Assembly: GCF_008710035.1 (NCBI RefSeq)
Contig: NZ_VYKI01000012.1
Location: forward strand, 13,330 to 77,329
Origin: Stenotrophomonas cyclobalanopsidis
Lineage (GTDB): Bacteria; Pseudomonadota; Gammaproteobacteria; Xanthomonadales; Xanthomonadaceae
DNA: 64,000 nt
Direction of reading: 5' to 3'
Under the pieces are notes generated by a model, which did not search any database, was not told the DNA's origin, and saw nothing but the letters and a program-made list of their open reading frames with translations. A program made the position numbers and the translations under genes. Shown here one piece after another: positions 44,841-54,225 of this stretch (position 1 is the first letter of the stretch; the number at the start of each line of letters is the position of its first letter).

Positions 44841-45394
44841 TGCCGAACCTCACCATTTCCCAGGCCCTGGCCCAGGCCGACCTGCTGGTCGACCGTCCCA
44901 CCATCGACAAGGCCATCGCCAGCATCGCCGACGCGATCGCACGCGACTACGAGGGCGAGGTCCCGCTGTTCCTGTCCATCATGCACGGTGCGCTGCCGTT
45001 CGCCGGCCAGCTGGCGCTGGAGCTGGGCGCGCGCGGCCAGGATGTGCAGTTCGATTACCTGCACGCCACCCGTTACCGCGGTGAAACCACCGGCGGCGAT
45101 CTGGTGTGGAAGCACAAGCCGGCCACCGCGCTGTTCGGCCGCCGCGTGCTGCTGGTCGACGACATCCTCGACGAGGGCTACACCCTGCAGGGCGTGCGCA
45201 CCTGGTGCCTGGAACAGGGCGCCACCGACGTGCGCATCGCGGCGATGACCGTGAAGAAGCACGACCGCGGCCTGCCGGACGTCACCGCTGACTACGCCGG
45301 CATCGAACTGCCTGACCGTTATGTCTTCGGCTTCGGCATGGACGTCAACGAAACCCTGCGCTGCGTGCCGGCCATCTATGCGATGAAGGAATAA
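44840..45394 (+). CDS. hpt: Hypoxanthine-guanine phosphoribosyltransferase
   Basis: Purine salvage enzyme of 184 residues. The PRPP-binding motif is RVLLVDDILDEGYTL; the flexible loop and hood are in DYLHATRYRGETTGG and ELPDRYVFGFGMDVNE. It converts hypoxanthine and guanine to IMP and GMP. Translationally coupled to nagZ, and upstream of an S-methyl-5'-thioinosine phosphorylase whose product is hypoxanthine, so the two form a salvage route. Confidence 0.93.
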   Translation: MPNLTISQALAQADLLVDRPTIDKAIASIADAIARDYEGEVPLFLSIMHGALPFAGQLALELGARGQDVQFDYLHATRYRGETTGGDLVWKHKPATALFGRRVLLVDDILDEGYTLQGVRTWCLEQGATDVRIAAMTVKKHDRGLPDVTADYAGIELPDRYVFGFGMDVNETLRCVPAIYAMKE

Positions 45395-45436
45395 CAGCGG
45401 GCCGTTCGCGGCCTGTCCTTGTCCTGTCCTGTCCCG

Positions 45437-45460
45437 CGCCGGCATCTTCGGGTGCCGGCG
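45437..45460 (+). terminator. Hairpin between hpt and the phosphorylase gene
   Basis: CGCCGGCA-TCTTCGGG-TGCCGGCG followed by TTTGTC. It may terminate or attenuate the nagZ-hpt transcript before the next gene, only 10 bases upstream of its ribosome binding site. Confidence 0.55.
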
Positions 45461-45484
45461 TTTGTCTCTCCTGGAGCGCATTGC

Positions 45485-46231
45485 ATGCAACAGATCGCCC
45501 TGGCCGTCATTGGCGGCACCGGTGTCTACAACCTGGCCAAGCTCGACGACGTGCAGACGCATGAGGTCGAGACCCGTTTCGGCCGTCCGTCCGGCCCGGT
45601 GCGCGTGGGCACGCTGCTCGGCAACCGCGTGGCCTTCCTGGCGCGCCATGGCGAGGGCCATTCGCTGCCGCCGCACAAGATCAACTACCGCGCCAACCTG
45701 GCTGCGCTGCAGCAGATCGGTGCGCAGCGGGTGCTGGCGCTGAACACGGTGGGCGGCATCGGTGACGACTTTGGTCCGCGCGTGCTGGCCTGCCCGGACC
45801 AGATCATCGATTACACCTGGGGCCGGATCAGCACGATCTGCGAGGAAGAGGGCACCGACGTGGTGCACGTGGACTTCGGCCACCCCTACACGCCGATGCT
45901 GCGCAGCAAAGTCCTGGCCGCGGCAAAGGTGACCGGCGTGAAGATGCACGATGGCGGCTGCTATGGCGCCACCCAGGGCCCGCGCCTGGAAACCATCGCC
46001 GAAATCGCCCGCATGCGCCGTGACGGCTGCGACCTGGTGGGCATGACCGGCATGCCGGAAGCCGCGCTGGCACGGGAGCTGGGGCTGGATTACGCCTGCC
46101 TGGCGATCGTGGCGAACTGGGCCGCAGGCTGCGGTGACGGCGAGGAGATCACCATGGCCGAAGTGCTGGCCAACGTGCAGGCCGCCAGCAACGGACTTCC
46201 GGAACTGGTCGGCGAATTGGCGCGGGGGTGA
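45485..46231 (+). CDS. S-methyl-5'-thioinosine phosphorylase (MTAP/PNP family)
   Basis: Protein of 248 residues. GGTGVY begins the phosphate loop, HKINYRAN and NTVGGIGDDF follow, and the substrate loop reads DLVGMTGMPEAALARELG with VANWAAGCGDG near the end. In the closely related Pseudomonas enzyme the Asn/Ala changes in this last loop favour 6-oxopurine methylthioinosine over methylthioadenosine. It phosphorolyses methylthioinosine to hypoxanthine and methylthioribose-1-phosphate; hypoxanthine feeds Hpt, encoded just upstream. Start at 45485 with TGGAG upstream. Confidence 0.88.
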   Translation: MQQIALAVIGGTGVYNLAKLDDVQTHEVETRFGRPSGPVRVGTLLGNRVAFLARHGEGHSLPPHKINYRANLAALQQIGAQRVLALNTVGGIGDDFGPRVLACPDQIIDYTWGRISTICEEEGTDVVHVDFGHPYTPMLRSKVLAAAKVTGVKMHDGGCYGATQGPRLETIAEIARMRRDGCDLVGMTGMPEAALARELGLDYACLAIVANWAAGCGDGEEITMAEVLANVQAASNGLPELVGELARG

Positions 46232-46260
46232 TTGTCATCCTCGGGCAAGCTTTGCATACT
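46232..46260 (+). promoter_or_regulatory. Sigma-70 type promoter of cspA
   Basis: TTGTCA (46232-46237), 17-base spacer, CATACT (46255-46260). Transcription would begin near 46267, giving a ~50-base leader before the cold-shock gene, shorter than the long E. coli cspA leader. Confidence 0.65.
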
Positions 46261-46318
46261 CAGCCGGTACGCGGGTTCAGCGTACACCACCCATTCATTG
46301 CAAAGGTCTCGCATTAAC

Positions 46319-46525
46319 ATGCCGAACGGTACCGTCAAGTGGTTCAACGACGCCAAGGGATTTGGCTTCATCTCGCCGGAGGATGGCAGCGCCGACGTGT
46401 TCGCGCACTTCTCCGCCATCAACTCCAAGGGCTTCCGCAGCCTGCAGGAAGGCCAGCGTGTCACTTATGACGTGACCCAGGGCCCGAAGGGTGCCCAGGC
46501 TTCGAACATCACGCCGGCCGAGTGA
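46319..46525 (+). CDS. Cold-shock protein, CspA family
   Basis: Single cold-shock domain of 68 residues. RNP1 is KGFGFISPE and RNP2 is VFAHFSAI; the N-terminus is [16 protein letters not shown]. It binds single-stranded nucleic acid and prevents RNA secondary structure at low temperature. It has its own promoter and a strong terminator, so it is monocistronic. Start at 46319. Confidence 0.95.
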   Translation: MPNGTVKWFNDAKGFGFISPEDGSADVFAHFSAINSKGFRSLQEGQRVTYDVTQGPKGAQASNITPAE

Positions 46526-46544
46526 TCCACTCGACAGTGCGTTG

Positions 46545-46574
46545 AAAACCCCGCTACGGCGGGGTTTTTTTTTT
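46545..46574 (+). terminator. Rho-independent terminator of the cold-shock gene
   Basis: AAAACCCCGC-TACG-GCGGGGTTTT with ten T residues at the end. The stem, loop and T tract are complete. A GTAG-less palindrome CCACGCCATGCGTGG follows at 46610-46624. Confidence 0.93.
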
Positions 46575-46679
46575 GCGCACGGCATCGGCTGGCGGGCATC
46601 GCAGCAGAGCCACGCCATGCGTGGATGAGCTTCGCGGCGGCCCCCTCCATTCGCAATCCGCGTCGGGCACAATGCAGGC

Positions 46680-47948
46680 ATGACGGAACGACTGCGCATC
46701 GCCGTGATCGGCTACGGCACCGCCGGCCAGGCATTGGCCATCCTGCTCACCCGCGATGGCCACGAGGTGGAGATCTTCGAACGGGTGCCGACGCCGGGGC
46801 CGGTGGGTGCCGGATTCCTGCTGCAGCCCAGCGGCCTGCAGGTGCTGTGGCAGATGGGCCTGCTGGACGAGGTGCGTGCGCATGCGGCACCCGTGCACCG
46901 GCTGTATGGCGATACGCCGTGCGAGCGCGCGGTGATGGACATGGGCTATGCCGGGCTGGATGCACGCCTGCATGGGCTGGGCATGCAGCGCGGGGCGCTG
47001 TTCTCGCTGCTGGACCAGGCCCGTGATGGCGCCGGCCAGCTGCATGCCGGCACCACCATCGTGTCGGTCGATGCCGCACAAGGGCGCCTGCGCGACAGCG
47101 AGGGGCGCCAGCACGGGCCGTTCGACCTGGTGGTGGCTGCCGATGGTGCGGCGTCCGCGCTGCGCGGGGGCATCGAGCAGGGCATCGCGCTGGACCGGGT
47201 CTACCCGTGGGGCGCGTTGTGGTGCCTGCTGCCGGCCGACGACTGGCCGCACATGAGCGAGCTGCGGCAGCGCTACGTGGCCGCGCGCAGGATGATCGGG
47301 CTGCTGCCGGTCGGCACCCGGCCGGGCGACGGTACGCCGCGCCTGAGTTTCTTCTGGAGCTTGCCGCGCGCCGATTTCGAGCGCTGGCAGGCCGAAGGCA
47401 TGGCGCCGTGGCTGGAAGAGCTGCACGCGTTGTGGCCGCAGGCCAGTGCACGGTTCGCCCACCTGCAGGAGGCGGGCCAGCTGGCCCGCGCGGTCTACCG
47501 CGACGCGGTGATGAAGCGCTGGCACCAGGGCCGCCTGGTGCTGGCCGGCGATGCCGCGCATGCGATGAGCCCGCAGCTGGGGCAGGGCGTCAACATGGCC
47601 CTGCTTGACGCGCTGGCGCTGCGCGATGCACTGCGCACGCACGGTGGCGGCGAGGCGGCGCTGCTGGCCTACCAGGCGCAGCGCCGTGCGCACGTGGCGG
47701 TCTACCAGCGCTGGAGCCGCTGGCTGACGCCGTTGTTCCAGTCCGACCGCGATGCGTGGGCCAAGGCGCGCGACGTGCTGCTCGGCCCGATGGGACGCAT
47801 GCCCGGCGGGCGCGGCCACATGCTGCGCGTGCTCAGTGGCACCCAGCACGGCTGGTTCGGTGCGATGCCGCTGGATCCGGCTTTCATCGACGCACTTGCA
47901 CGCGCCCCGGCAGGGGTGTCGATCAGCCCGGTTCCGCTGCGTGCGTGA
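46680..47948 (+). CDS. FAD-dependent aromatic-type monooxygenase (PHBH/UbiH family)
   Basis: Flavoprotein of 422 residues. The FAD Rossmann motif is IAVIGYGTAGQALAILL near the N-terminus, DLVVAADGAASALR is the DG motif, and LVLAGDAAHAMSPQLGQGVN is the GD motif contacting the ribityl. The first motif reads GxGxAG rather than GxGxxG with a final G, a tolerated variant. It probably hydroxylates or epoxidises a small aromatic or polyketide-like substrate with NAD(P)H; the substrate is unknown. It stands alone between the cold-shock gene and a small hypothetical gene. Confidence 0.88.
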   Translation: MTERLRIAVIGYGTAGQALAILLTRDGHEVEIFERVPTPGPVGAGFLLQPSGLQVLWQMGLLDEVRAHAAPVHRLYGDTPCERAVMDMGYAGLDARLHGLGMQRGALFSLLDQARDGAGQLHAGTTIVSVDAAQGRLRDSEGRQHGPFDLVVAADGAASALRGGIEQGIALDRVYPWGALWCLLPADDWPHMSELRQRYVAARRMIGLLPVGTRPGDGTPRLSFFWSLPRADFERWQAEGMAPWLEELHALWPQASARFAHLQEAGQLARAVYRDAVMKRWHQGRLVLAGDAAHAMSPQLGQGVNMALLDALALRDALRTHGGGEAALLAYQAQRRAHVAVYQRWSRWLTPLFQSDRDAWAKARDVLLGPMGRMPGGRGHMLRVLSGTQHGWFGAMPLDPAFIDALARAPAGVSISPVPLRA

Positions 47949-48125
47949 ACCGCGTCTTCACGGCACTTAACGGACACCTCACCCCGGATATGCGAGAAGA
48001 GGGGAGCACGCCATCGGCGCGTCGCCCGTTTTCCTTTCCGTGATCAGACATCGCGCGTGGCCGGGCGGCACTGCCGTCGCGGCCTGTTGCGGCCCGGATG
48101 CGCCGCAGAATTCGAGGAGGATGCC

Positions 48126-48395
48126 ATGTTGTTCGCGGTCGATGAGCTGGAATCGGAAATCTGCAAGCTGAGGGGCCTGCTGCAGATGCTGCACGAGGAC
48201 CAGCCCGACGTCCTGGAAGATGTATTTGAGTTCCACGTGGGCAGCCTGATCAGCCATTCGGCACCGGCGCACCATGCGCGCATCCGGACCAGCGCGCGGG
48301 ATATGCTGGTCGCGATCCAGGCGCTGCCACGCCACAGCGATAACAACAAAGCTGATTTCCGGCTGATGCCCGAACTGCTCGCGCGCCCGTCCTGA
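48126..48395 (+). CDS. Small conserved hypothetical protein
   Basis: Protein of 89 residues (MLFAVDELESEICKLRGLLQ ... RDMLVAIQALPRHSDNNKADF). GAGGAGG lies just upstream. It appears mostly helical and cytoplasmic, with one cysteine. No family is recognised. The N-terminal ~25 residues could form a short coiled coil. It follows the monooxygenase by about 180 bases, and its stop lies 27 bases from the convergent pdeM stop. Confidence 0.62.
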   Translation: MLFAVDELESEICKLRGLLQMLHEDQPDVLEDVFEFHVGSLISHSAPAHHARIRTSARDMLVAIQALPRHSDNNKADFRLMPELLARPS

Positions 48396-48422
48396 GCCAG
48401 GCACTGGTTCGTCTGCCCATCG

Positions 48423-49064
48423 TCAGCGCACGGGCAGGGCGACCAGTGCGCCGTCCACGCAGGCGATCCATTGTTCGCCGCTTAGCCGCGGTGGCACAAC
48501 GCCGGCGGTAAATGCCGAGAACGCGGGCAACACCGTCTGTCCCTCCTGCAGCCAGAACGCGGGGAAGCGGCGCCGCAATGCCGGCAGGGCGATCTGCGGA
48601 TGCACGTGGCCAGCGATCACATGGGCATCGTCGGCCTGTCGCGGCTCATGACAGAGCAGGAACGGCCCCAGCCGCAGGTCATCGTGGATCTGCACCTGCA
48701 GCGCGGCATGCGGCAGCTGCTGGTCATGGTTGCCGCGCACTACATGCACGTCCAGCGCAGCATGCTGCTCGCGCCAGCCCAGCCATTGCCGATGCCAGGC
48801 CGCGCGATGCGCCGGCCCGTGCAGGATGTCGCCGAGGATCCACAGTTCGCGGCATGCATGCTGCTGCACCAGCGCCTGCAGGCGTTGCAGGTCGCTGTCG
48901 GTGCCGCCGCGGGGCAGGGCGATGCCGGCGCGACGGAATACATCGGCCTTACCCAGGTGCAGGTCGGCGATCAGCAGCGCCTGCCGTGCCGGCCACCACA
49001 GTGCACGCGCGCCGAGCAGGCACATCGGCTCGCCGCCCAGCTGCACCGGCAATTCAGTGGCCAT
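48423..49064 (-). CDS. pdeM: Ligase-associated DNA damage response endonuclease PdeM (metallophosphoesterase)
   Basis: Calcineurin-like phosphoesterase of 213 residues. Metal-binding motifs are in order: ADLHLGKADVFRRAG, ILGDILHG, RGNHDQQ, CHEPRQ and AGHVHPQI. The start MATELPVQLGG at 49064 overlaps the helicase gene by 11 bases. It is the last gene of a four-gene minus-strand repair unit: MBL exonuclease, ATP-dependent ligase, Lhr-type helicase, PdeM. These four are known to co-occur as a ligase-associated repair cluster. Confidence 0.9.
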   Translation of the reverse strand: MATELPVQLGGEPMCLLGARALWWPARQALLIADLHLGKADVFRRAGIALPRGGTDSDLQRLQALVQQHACRELWILGDILHGPAHRAAWHRQWLGWREQHAALDVHVVRGNHDQQLPHAALQVQIHDDLRLGPFLLCHEPRQADDAHVIAGHVHPQIALPALRRRFPAFWLQEGQTVLPAFSAFTAGVVPPRLSGEQWIACVDGALVALPVR

Positions 49065-51513
49065 GGCGACGCTCCAGCTGCTGTGCCGCGCGCTGCACGC
49101 GGGTGCGCCAGTCTTCATTGCTGAACTGCCCGCGCAGGCGCTCGGCCCACAGCGGGAAACCCAGCGGTGTCAGCGTGGGTGGCCGCTGCAGTGATACCGA
49201 TTGCGTGGCGATGTGCTGCAAGGCCTGCTGCAGGCCTTGCAGATCGAGTGCATCGGTGAGGACTTCCTGTTCGGCCTGCGCCAGCAGCAGGTGGCCGGGG
49301 TCGTGTTCGCGCAGCACGTCGTACAGCAGGCCCGCCGAGGCCTGCAGCTGGCGCAGCGAGCGCGGCATGCCGCCGGGCAGGCTCGGCACCAGCAAACCGG
49401 CGACGCGGGCGATGCCGCGGAACTGTCGGCGTGCCAGCTCGCCGAGGTTCACCGCCGCGCGCAGGTCGTCAAGCAGGTCGGCCGGATCGAACAGCGCCTG
49501 AAATGCCGCTGCATCGCGTTCGATGGGCTCTGCCGGAGCCAGCACGAGGCCGTGGTCATTCACCGCATAGCCGATGCTGTTGCGCTGCAGGCGCGTGAGG
49601 CGCAGCGACAGCAATGCCGCCAGCGCCTCGTGCACGTGGCGGCCCGCAAAGGGGTAGACGAACAGGAACTGGCCTTCGCGACGGCGCACATCTTCCACCA
49701 GCAGCCGCGAAGGCGCGGGTCGTTCCGACAGCGCATCCTGCAGGCCAAGCAGCGGCGCCAGCCAGCGCGCCTCGGCGCTGTTGTCGGCACCGGACAGCAC
49801 CGCTTCCAGCTCGCGCCCCAGGGCCAGCGACAACGGCAGCTGGCCGCCCTGCCAGCGTGGCACCACGCCGCTGCCGCTGCCACGTGCCAGCCGCACGTAG
49901 GCGGTCATGTCGCGCAGCTGCACCAGCTCCAGCAGGCGACCGGCGAACTGGAAACGATCACCGCGGCGCAGGCGGCTGGCGAACTGTTCCTCCACCGCAC
50001 CGAGGCCACCGCCGCGCAGGAACTGCACGCGCACGCTGCCATCGCTGCTGATGGTGCCGATCGACAACCGGTGGCGCAGCGCCTGGCGGCGATCATGCAT
50101 GCGGTAGCGGCCATCCTCGTCCAGCACCACCTTGTGGTACTCGGGGTACTGCGCCAAAGCGCGGCCACCCTGCACGATGAACGCGAGCACGTCCTGCCAC
50201 TGCGTGTCCTGCAGCGCGGCGAACGCATGCGTGCGCCGTACCTGCGCGAGCAGCGCATCGGCGTTGAAGCCGCCGGCCAGCGCACGGTTGACCGCGTGCT
50301 GCGCCAGCACGTCCAGTGACAGCGTGGGCGGCGTGCGCGGTTCGGTGATGCCTTCGCGCAGGGCCCGCCGCACGGCGGCGTACTCGGCCAGCTCCAGCGC
50401 GTGGGTGGGCACGCACAGCACGCTGCCGCTGGCCCCGGGCCGATGCCGCGCGCGTCCCGCGCGCTGGCGCAGGCGCGCCACGCCCTTCGGGCTGCCCAGC
50501 TGCAGCACCTGGTCCACTTCCGGAAAGTCCACGCCGAGGTCGAGGCTGGAGGTGGCCACCACGCAGCGCAGCGTGCCCGCGCGCAGGCCGTCTTCCACCT
50601 GCTGGCGCAGGCCGGCGTCGAGCGAGCCGTGGTGCAGGGCCAGCGTCTGCGCATCTTCCGGCCAGACCGCGGCCAGCGCCTGGTGCCACAGTTCGGCCTG
50701 CGCGCGGGTGTTGGTGAACAGCAGGCTGCTGCGCGCGGACATCAGTGCATCGAGCACGCGCGACAACTGGCCCAGGCCGAGATGCCCGGCCCACGGGAAG
50801 CGCTCACCGCTGGCGGGCAGCAGGCTGCTGATCGCCACCGGTCGCTGTCGTGCGCCTTCCACCTGCACCGCATCGGGCTTGCCGGGCAGCAGCACGTCGC
50901 GCGCCTGCGTCAGGTTGCCCAGCGTGGCCGACAGGCCCCACAGCTGCAGCGCCGGTGCCGCATCGCGCAGCAGCGCGAGGTTGAGCTGCAGCAGCACGCC
51001 GCGCTTGTTGCCCATCAGTTCGTGCCACTCATCCACCACCACGCAGCGCAGCTGGCGCATGCGCTCCAGCGTGTCGGGGTAGCTGAGCAGCAGGGCCAAT
51101 GACTCGGGCGTGGTCACCAGCACATCGATGCGGCCTTCGCGGGCGAGGCGACGGTCGCGGCTGCTGGCGTCGCCACTGCGCAGGCCGACCTTCCAGCCCA
51201 GGCCCAGGCCTTCGATCGGCGCCTGCAGGGCGCGTGCAGTGTCGCTGGCCAGCGCCCGCAGCGGCGTTACCCACAGCACCTGCAGCGGGCGTACCGCATT
51301 GGCCCGCGGCGGCGCCGGCAGTGGGTCGATCATCGCCTGCAGCAGCGGTCCGCCGAACATGGCCAGCGTCTTGCCGCTGCCAGTCGGGGTGTGCAGCAGG
51401 CCCGAGCTGCCCGCCAGGTAATGGCGCCACATCGCGCGCTGGAACGGTAGGGGTTTCCAGCCACGGCTGCCGAACCACGCCTGCAACCGCTGCAGCGCAT
51501 CGCTGCGCTTCAT
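49054..51513 (-). CDS. Ligase-associated DEXH-box DNA helicase (Lhr-Core)
   Basis: Superfamily 2 helicase of 819 residues. Walker A is LLHTPTGSGKTLAMF (residues ~39-53), motif II is VVVDEWHELMGNKRG, motif III LSATLGN, and motif VI QRAGRARHRPG. The C-terminal ~450 residues carry the winged-helix and beta-barrel Lhr-core modules, without the large Lhr C-terminal extension. Lhr-Core proteins unwind 3'-tailed RNA:DNA or DNA duplexes. Start MKRSDALQRLQ at 51513 overlaps the ligase stop by ATGA, and its end overlaps pdeM. Confidence 0.93.
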   Translation of the reverse strand: MKRSDALQRLQAWFGSRGWKPLPFQRAMWRHYLAGSSGLLHTPTGSGKTLAMFGGPLLQAMIDPLPAPPRANAVRPLQVLWVTPLRALASDTARALQAPIEGLGLGWKVGLRSGDASSRDRRLAREGRIDVLVTTPESLALLLSYPDTLERMRQLRCVVVDEWHELMGNKRGVLLQLNLALLRDAAPALQLWGLSATLGNLTQARDVLLPGKPDAVQVEGARQRPVAISSLLPASGERFPWAGHLGLGQLSRVLDALMSARSSLLFTNTRAQAELWHQALAAVWPEDAQTLALHHGSLDAGLRQQVEDGLRAGTLRCVVATSSLDLGVDFPEVDQVLQLGSPKGVARLRQRAGRARHRPGASGSVLCVPTHALELAEYAAVRRALREGITEPRTPPTLSLDVLAQHAVNRALAGGFNADALLAQVRRTHAFAALQDTQWQDVLAFIVQGGRALAQYPEYHKVVLDEDGRYRMHDRRQALRHRLSIGTISSDGSVRVQFLRGGGLGAVEEQFASRLRRGDRFQFAGRLLELVQLRDMTAYVRLARGSGSGVVPRWQGGQLPLSLALGRELEAVLSGADNSAEARWLAPLLGLQDALSERPAPSRLLVEDVRRREGQFLFVYPFAGRHVHEALAALLSLRLTRLQRNSIGYAVNDHGLVLAPAEPIERDAAAFQALFDPADLLDDLRAAVNLGELARRQFRGIARVAGLLVPSLPGGMPRSLRQLQASAGLLYDVLREHDPGHLLLAQAEQEVLTDALDLQGLQQALQHIATQSVSLQRPPTLTPLGFPLWAERLRGQFSNEDWRTRVQRAAQQLERRHGH

Positions 51514-53117
51514 CGCGCCAGGGCCTGCAGGGTCGCCAGCTGGTCGGCTTCGCTGGCCGGCTTGTCCTGGCGCCAGCGCAGGATGCGCGGGAAGCGCACC
51601 GCGATGCCGGACTTGTGCCGCGCGCTGCGGTTGACCGCTTCGAAGCCGAGCTCGAACACCTGTTCGCCGCGCACGCTGCGCACCGGCCCGAAGCGTTCGC
51701 GGGTATTGGCGCGGATCCAGCGGTCCAGCGCCAGGATCTCCTTGTCGTCCAGCCCGGAATAGGCCTTGGCCACCGGTACCAGGGTGTCGCCGTCCCAGAC
51801 GCCGAAGGTGTAATCGGTGTACAGCGTGCTGCGCCTGCCGTGGCCGGCCTGCGCATACAACAACACTGCGTCGATGGTCAGCGGGTCGACCTTCCACTTC
51901 CACCAGTCGCCGCGTCGGCGCCCGGCCTGGTAGATCGAGTCGCGGCGCTTGAGCATCAGCCCTTCGACACCACGCTCGCGCGATGCTTCGCGCAGGTCCG
52001 CAGCGTGCGCCCAATCATCGGCGTGCACATCGGGCGACAGCTGGATGCGTGCATCGCCGAGCGCGCCGACCAGTTCGGCCAGTTGTGCGCGCCGCTGCTG
52101 CAGCGGCAGTTCGCGCAGGTCCTGGCCATCGCGTTCCAGCAGGTCGTAGGCGAGCACGCGCACCGGCGTGTTGCGCAGCGTCGTTGCACCGGGCTTGCGG
52201 CGCTGGATGCGCGTCTGCAGCGCGGTGAACGCGCGTGGCGCGTTCTCGGCCTCATCCCAGGCCAGCAGCTCGCCATCGATCACGCAGCCATCGGGTAGTG
52301 CGGCTGCCGCCTGTTCGATCTCGGGGAAGCGTCCGTCCAGACGCTCCTCGCCGCGCGACCACAGCGCCACTTCGCCCTGGCGGCGCAGCAGCTGCAGGCG
52401 GATGCCATCCCACTTCCATTCCAGCAGCCAGTCGTCGATCGCACCCAGACGTTCCTGCGGCTCGCCTTCCAGCGGCGAGGCAAGGAAAAACGGGTAGGGC
52501 TGCTGGCGGTCCAGCGGCAGCTCCTCCGGTGACAGCAGTTGTGCCAGCAGGCCCGGCGTGGGCACCCATTCGCCGAGCATGCGCTGGGCGATGCGGGCGA
52601 TGTCCAGGCCCGACCATTCGGCCAGTGCCTGCTGCACCAGCCGCTGCGAGACGCCGACGCGCAGCGCTCCGGTCAGCAGCTTGTTGAACACCAGCCGCTC
52701 GCTCGCCGGCAGCTGCCGCCAGCCGGCCACCACGGCGGCGCGGCGTACGTCCTCGGGCTGGTTGGCGACGGCCAGCAGATGCTGTTCGATCCAGTCGGCC
52801 AACGGGCGATCCGGTGCACGCTGCGGCGGATCATCCAGCAGCAGGGTCAATGTTTCGGCCAGGTCGCCGACCTGCGCGTAGCTGTCCTCGACCAGCCACG
52901 CCGGCAGGCCCGACTCCTCGCTCACCCACGCGCGCAGCTCGCCGCTGGCAGCGATCTTGCGGCGTGCGCCGCCGACCTTGCCGCCACTGAGCAGGAACAG
53001 CGCCCAGGCGGCGTCGTGCGCGCCCGCGTGGGCGAAGTAGTCGACCAGGGCCGCGCGCTTGTCCAGCGTGGCCGTGCTGCGGTCCAGCCGCTGGTAGAGC
53101 GCGGCGAAAGCCTTCAT
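51510..53117 (-). CDS. ATP-dependent DNA ligase (cluster-associated)
   Basis: Ligase of 535 residues. The N-terminal DNA-binding domain (~1-205) precedes motif I with catalytic Lys235 in EWKWDGIR, motif III-type AYDLLERDG, motif IV EGLMLKR and motif V WWKWKVDPL. A C-terminal OB-fold ends LRWRQDKPASEADQL. The essential replicative ligase of bacteria is NAD-dependent, so this is an accessory repair ligase. ATGA overlaps join it to the exonuclease upstream and the helicase downstream. Confidence 0.93.
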   Translation of the reverse strand: MKAFAALYQRLDRSTATLDKRAALVDYFAHAGAHDAAWALFLLSGGKVGGARRKIAASGELRAWVSEESGLPAWLVEDSYAQVGDLAETLTLLLDDPPQRAPDRPLADWIEQHLLAVANQPEDVRRAAVVAGWRQLPASERLVFNKLLTGALRVGVSQRLVQQALAEWSGLDIARIAQRMLGEWVPTPGLLAQLLSPEELPLDRQQPYPFFLASPLEGEPQERLGAIDDWLLEWKWDGIRLQLLRRQGEVALWSRGEERLDGRFPEIEQAAAALPDGCVIDGELLAWDEAENAPRAFTALQTRIQRRKPGATTLRNTPVRVLAYDLLERDGQDLRELPLQQRRAQLAELVGALGDARIQLSPDVHADDWAHAADLREASRERGVEGLMLKRRDSIYQAGRRRGDWWKWKVDPLTIDAVLLYAQAGHGRRSTLYTDYTFGVWDGDTLVPVAKAYSGLDDKEILALDRWIRANTRERFGPVRSVRGEQVFELGFEAVNRSARHKSGIAVRFPRILRWRQDKPASEADQLATLQALAR

Positions 53118-54112
53118 TCCTCGCTCCCGAAATCGGTGCGGAAGGCCTCGGCGGCCACGCCGCGTTCGCGCAGGAACGGAATCAGCGCATCGGTGTTCCC
53201 ATGGGTGGCGATCACCCGCGATGCGCCGGTCTGTTCGATAGTCTGCAGCAGGGCAGGCCAGTCGGCATGGTCGGACACCACGAAACCGCGATCGACGTTG
53301 CGCCGGCGGCGGTTGCCGCGCAGCTGCATCCAGCCCGAGGCGAAACCGAGCTGGTGGCGGCCGAAACGACGCAGCCAGGGCGTGCCGGCGGCCGACGGCG
53401 GGGCGATGATCAGCTTGCCGGCCGCCTCCGGTTGGCGGCCCTGTTCGGCCACGGTCAGCGTTTCCAGCATCGGGATGCCCGCCTCGCGGTACACCGCCAC
53501 GCCGTTGGCCACCGCACCGTGCAGCCACGCAGGCGTGTCATCCAGCGGCAGCAGTTCGCCGAGCACGCGTTGCGCCTTGCCCAGCGAATAACAGAGCAGC
53601 ACCGCCGCTTCACCGCGCTGCGCGCATTCCCTGCGCCACGCCACGATCTCGGCGGCCACCGCGGCGGTATCGGGCCAGCGGTAGATCGGCAGGGCGAAGG
53701 TCGCTTCGGTGATGAAGGTATCGCAGGGCACCACTTCGAACGGCGCGCAGGTGGGATCGGGCTGGCGCTTGTAGTCCCCCGAGGCGACCCAGACCTGGCG
53801 GCCATCATCGATGCGCACCTGCGAGGAACCCAGTACGTGGCCTGCCGGATGCAGCGACACCTGCACCTGGCCCAGGGTGAACGGTTGGCCTTCGGCATGG
53901 ACCTGCAGCGGTACGTCGCCCAGCCGCCAGCGCAGGATCGGCGCGCTGCCGGGGCTGCAGTGGTATTCGCCCATGCCGGGCCGGGCGTGGTCGCCATGGC
54001 CGTGGGTGATGACCGCGCGCGGCACCGGCCGCCACGGGTCGATGTGGAAATCGCCCGCGGCGCAGTAGAGCCCTTCGGGGCGTAGTACCACCAGATCGTC
54101 ATTGACTGCCAT
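53114..54112 (-). CDS. Ligase-associated MBL-fold DNA exonuclease
   Basis: Metallo-beta-lactamase/CPSF-Artemis fold protein of 332 residues. The metal motif HxHxDH is His37-Gly-His39-Gly-Asp41-His42 (VITHGHGDHARPG), with later ligands HPAGHVLGSSQ and SGDYK, and VVSDHADW near the C-terminus. It is the first gene of the repair operon and probably trims DNA ends (family knowledge). Start MAVNDDLVVLRPEG at 54112. The 113 bases to the divergent acyl-CoA dehydrogenase gene should carry both promoters. Confidence 0.92.
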   Translation of the reverse strand: MAVNDDLVVLRPEGLYCAAGDFHIDPWRPVPRAVITHGHGDHARPGMGEYHCSPGSAPILRWRLGDVPLQVHAEGQPFTLGQVQVSLHPAGHVLGSSQVRIDDGRQVWVASGDYKRQPDPTCAPFEVVPCDTFITEATFALPIYRWPDTAAVAAEIVAWRRECAQRGEAAVLLCYSLGKAQRVLGELLPLDDTPAWLHGAVANGVAVYREAGIPMLETLTVAEQGRQPEAAGKLIIAPPSAAGTPWLRRFGRHQLGFASGWMQLRGNRRRRNVDRGFVVSDHADWPALLQTIEQTGASRVIATHGNTDALIPFLRERGVAAEAFRTDFGSEE

Positions 54113-54225
54113 GCCTGCACTGTCGCGCGGTGCTCGTGCACGGGGCGAGAACCGGCCTGAACGCGGGGTTGCCGGACGATGCTGCACAATCGGCGCGCAG
54201 CCTTCTCGCCGGCAGGATGGAACCG

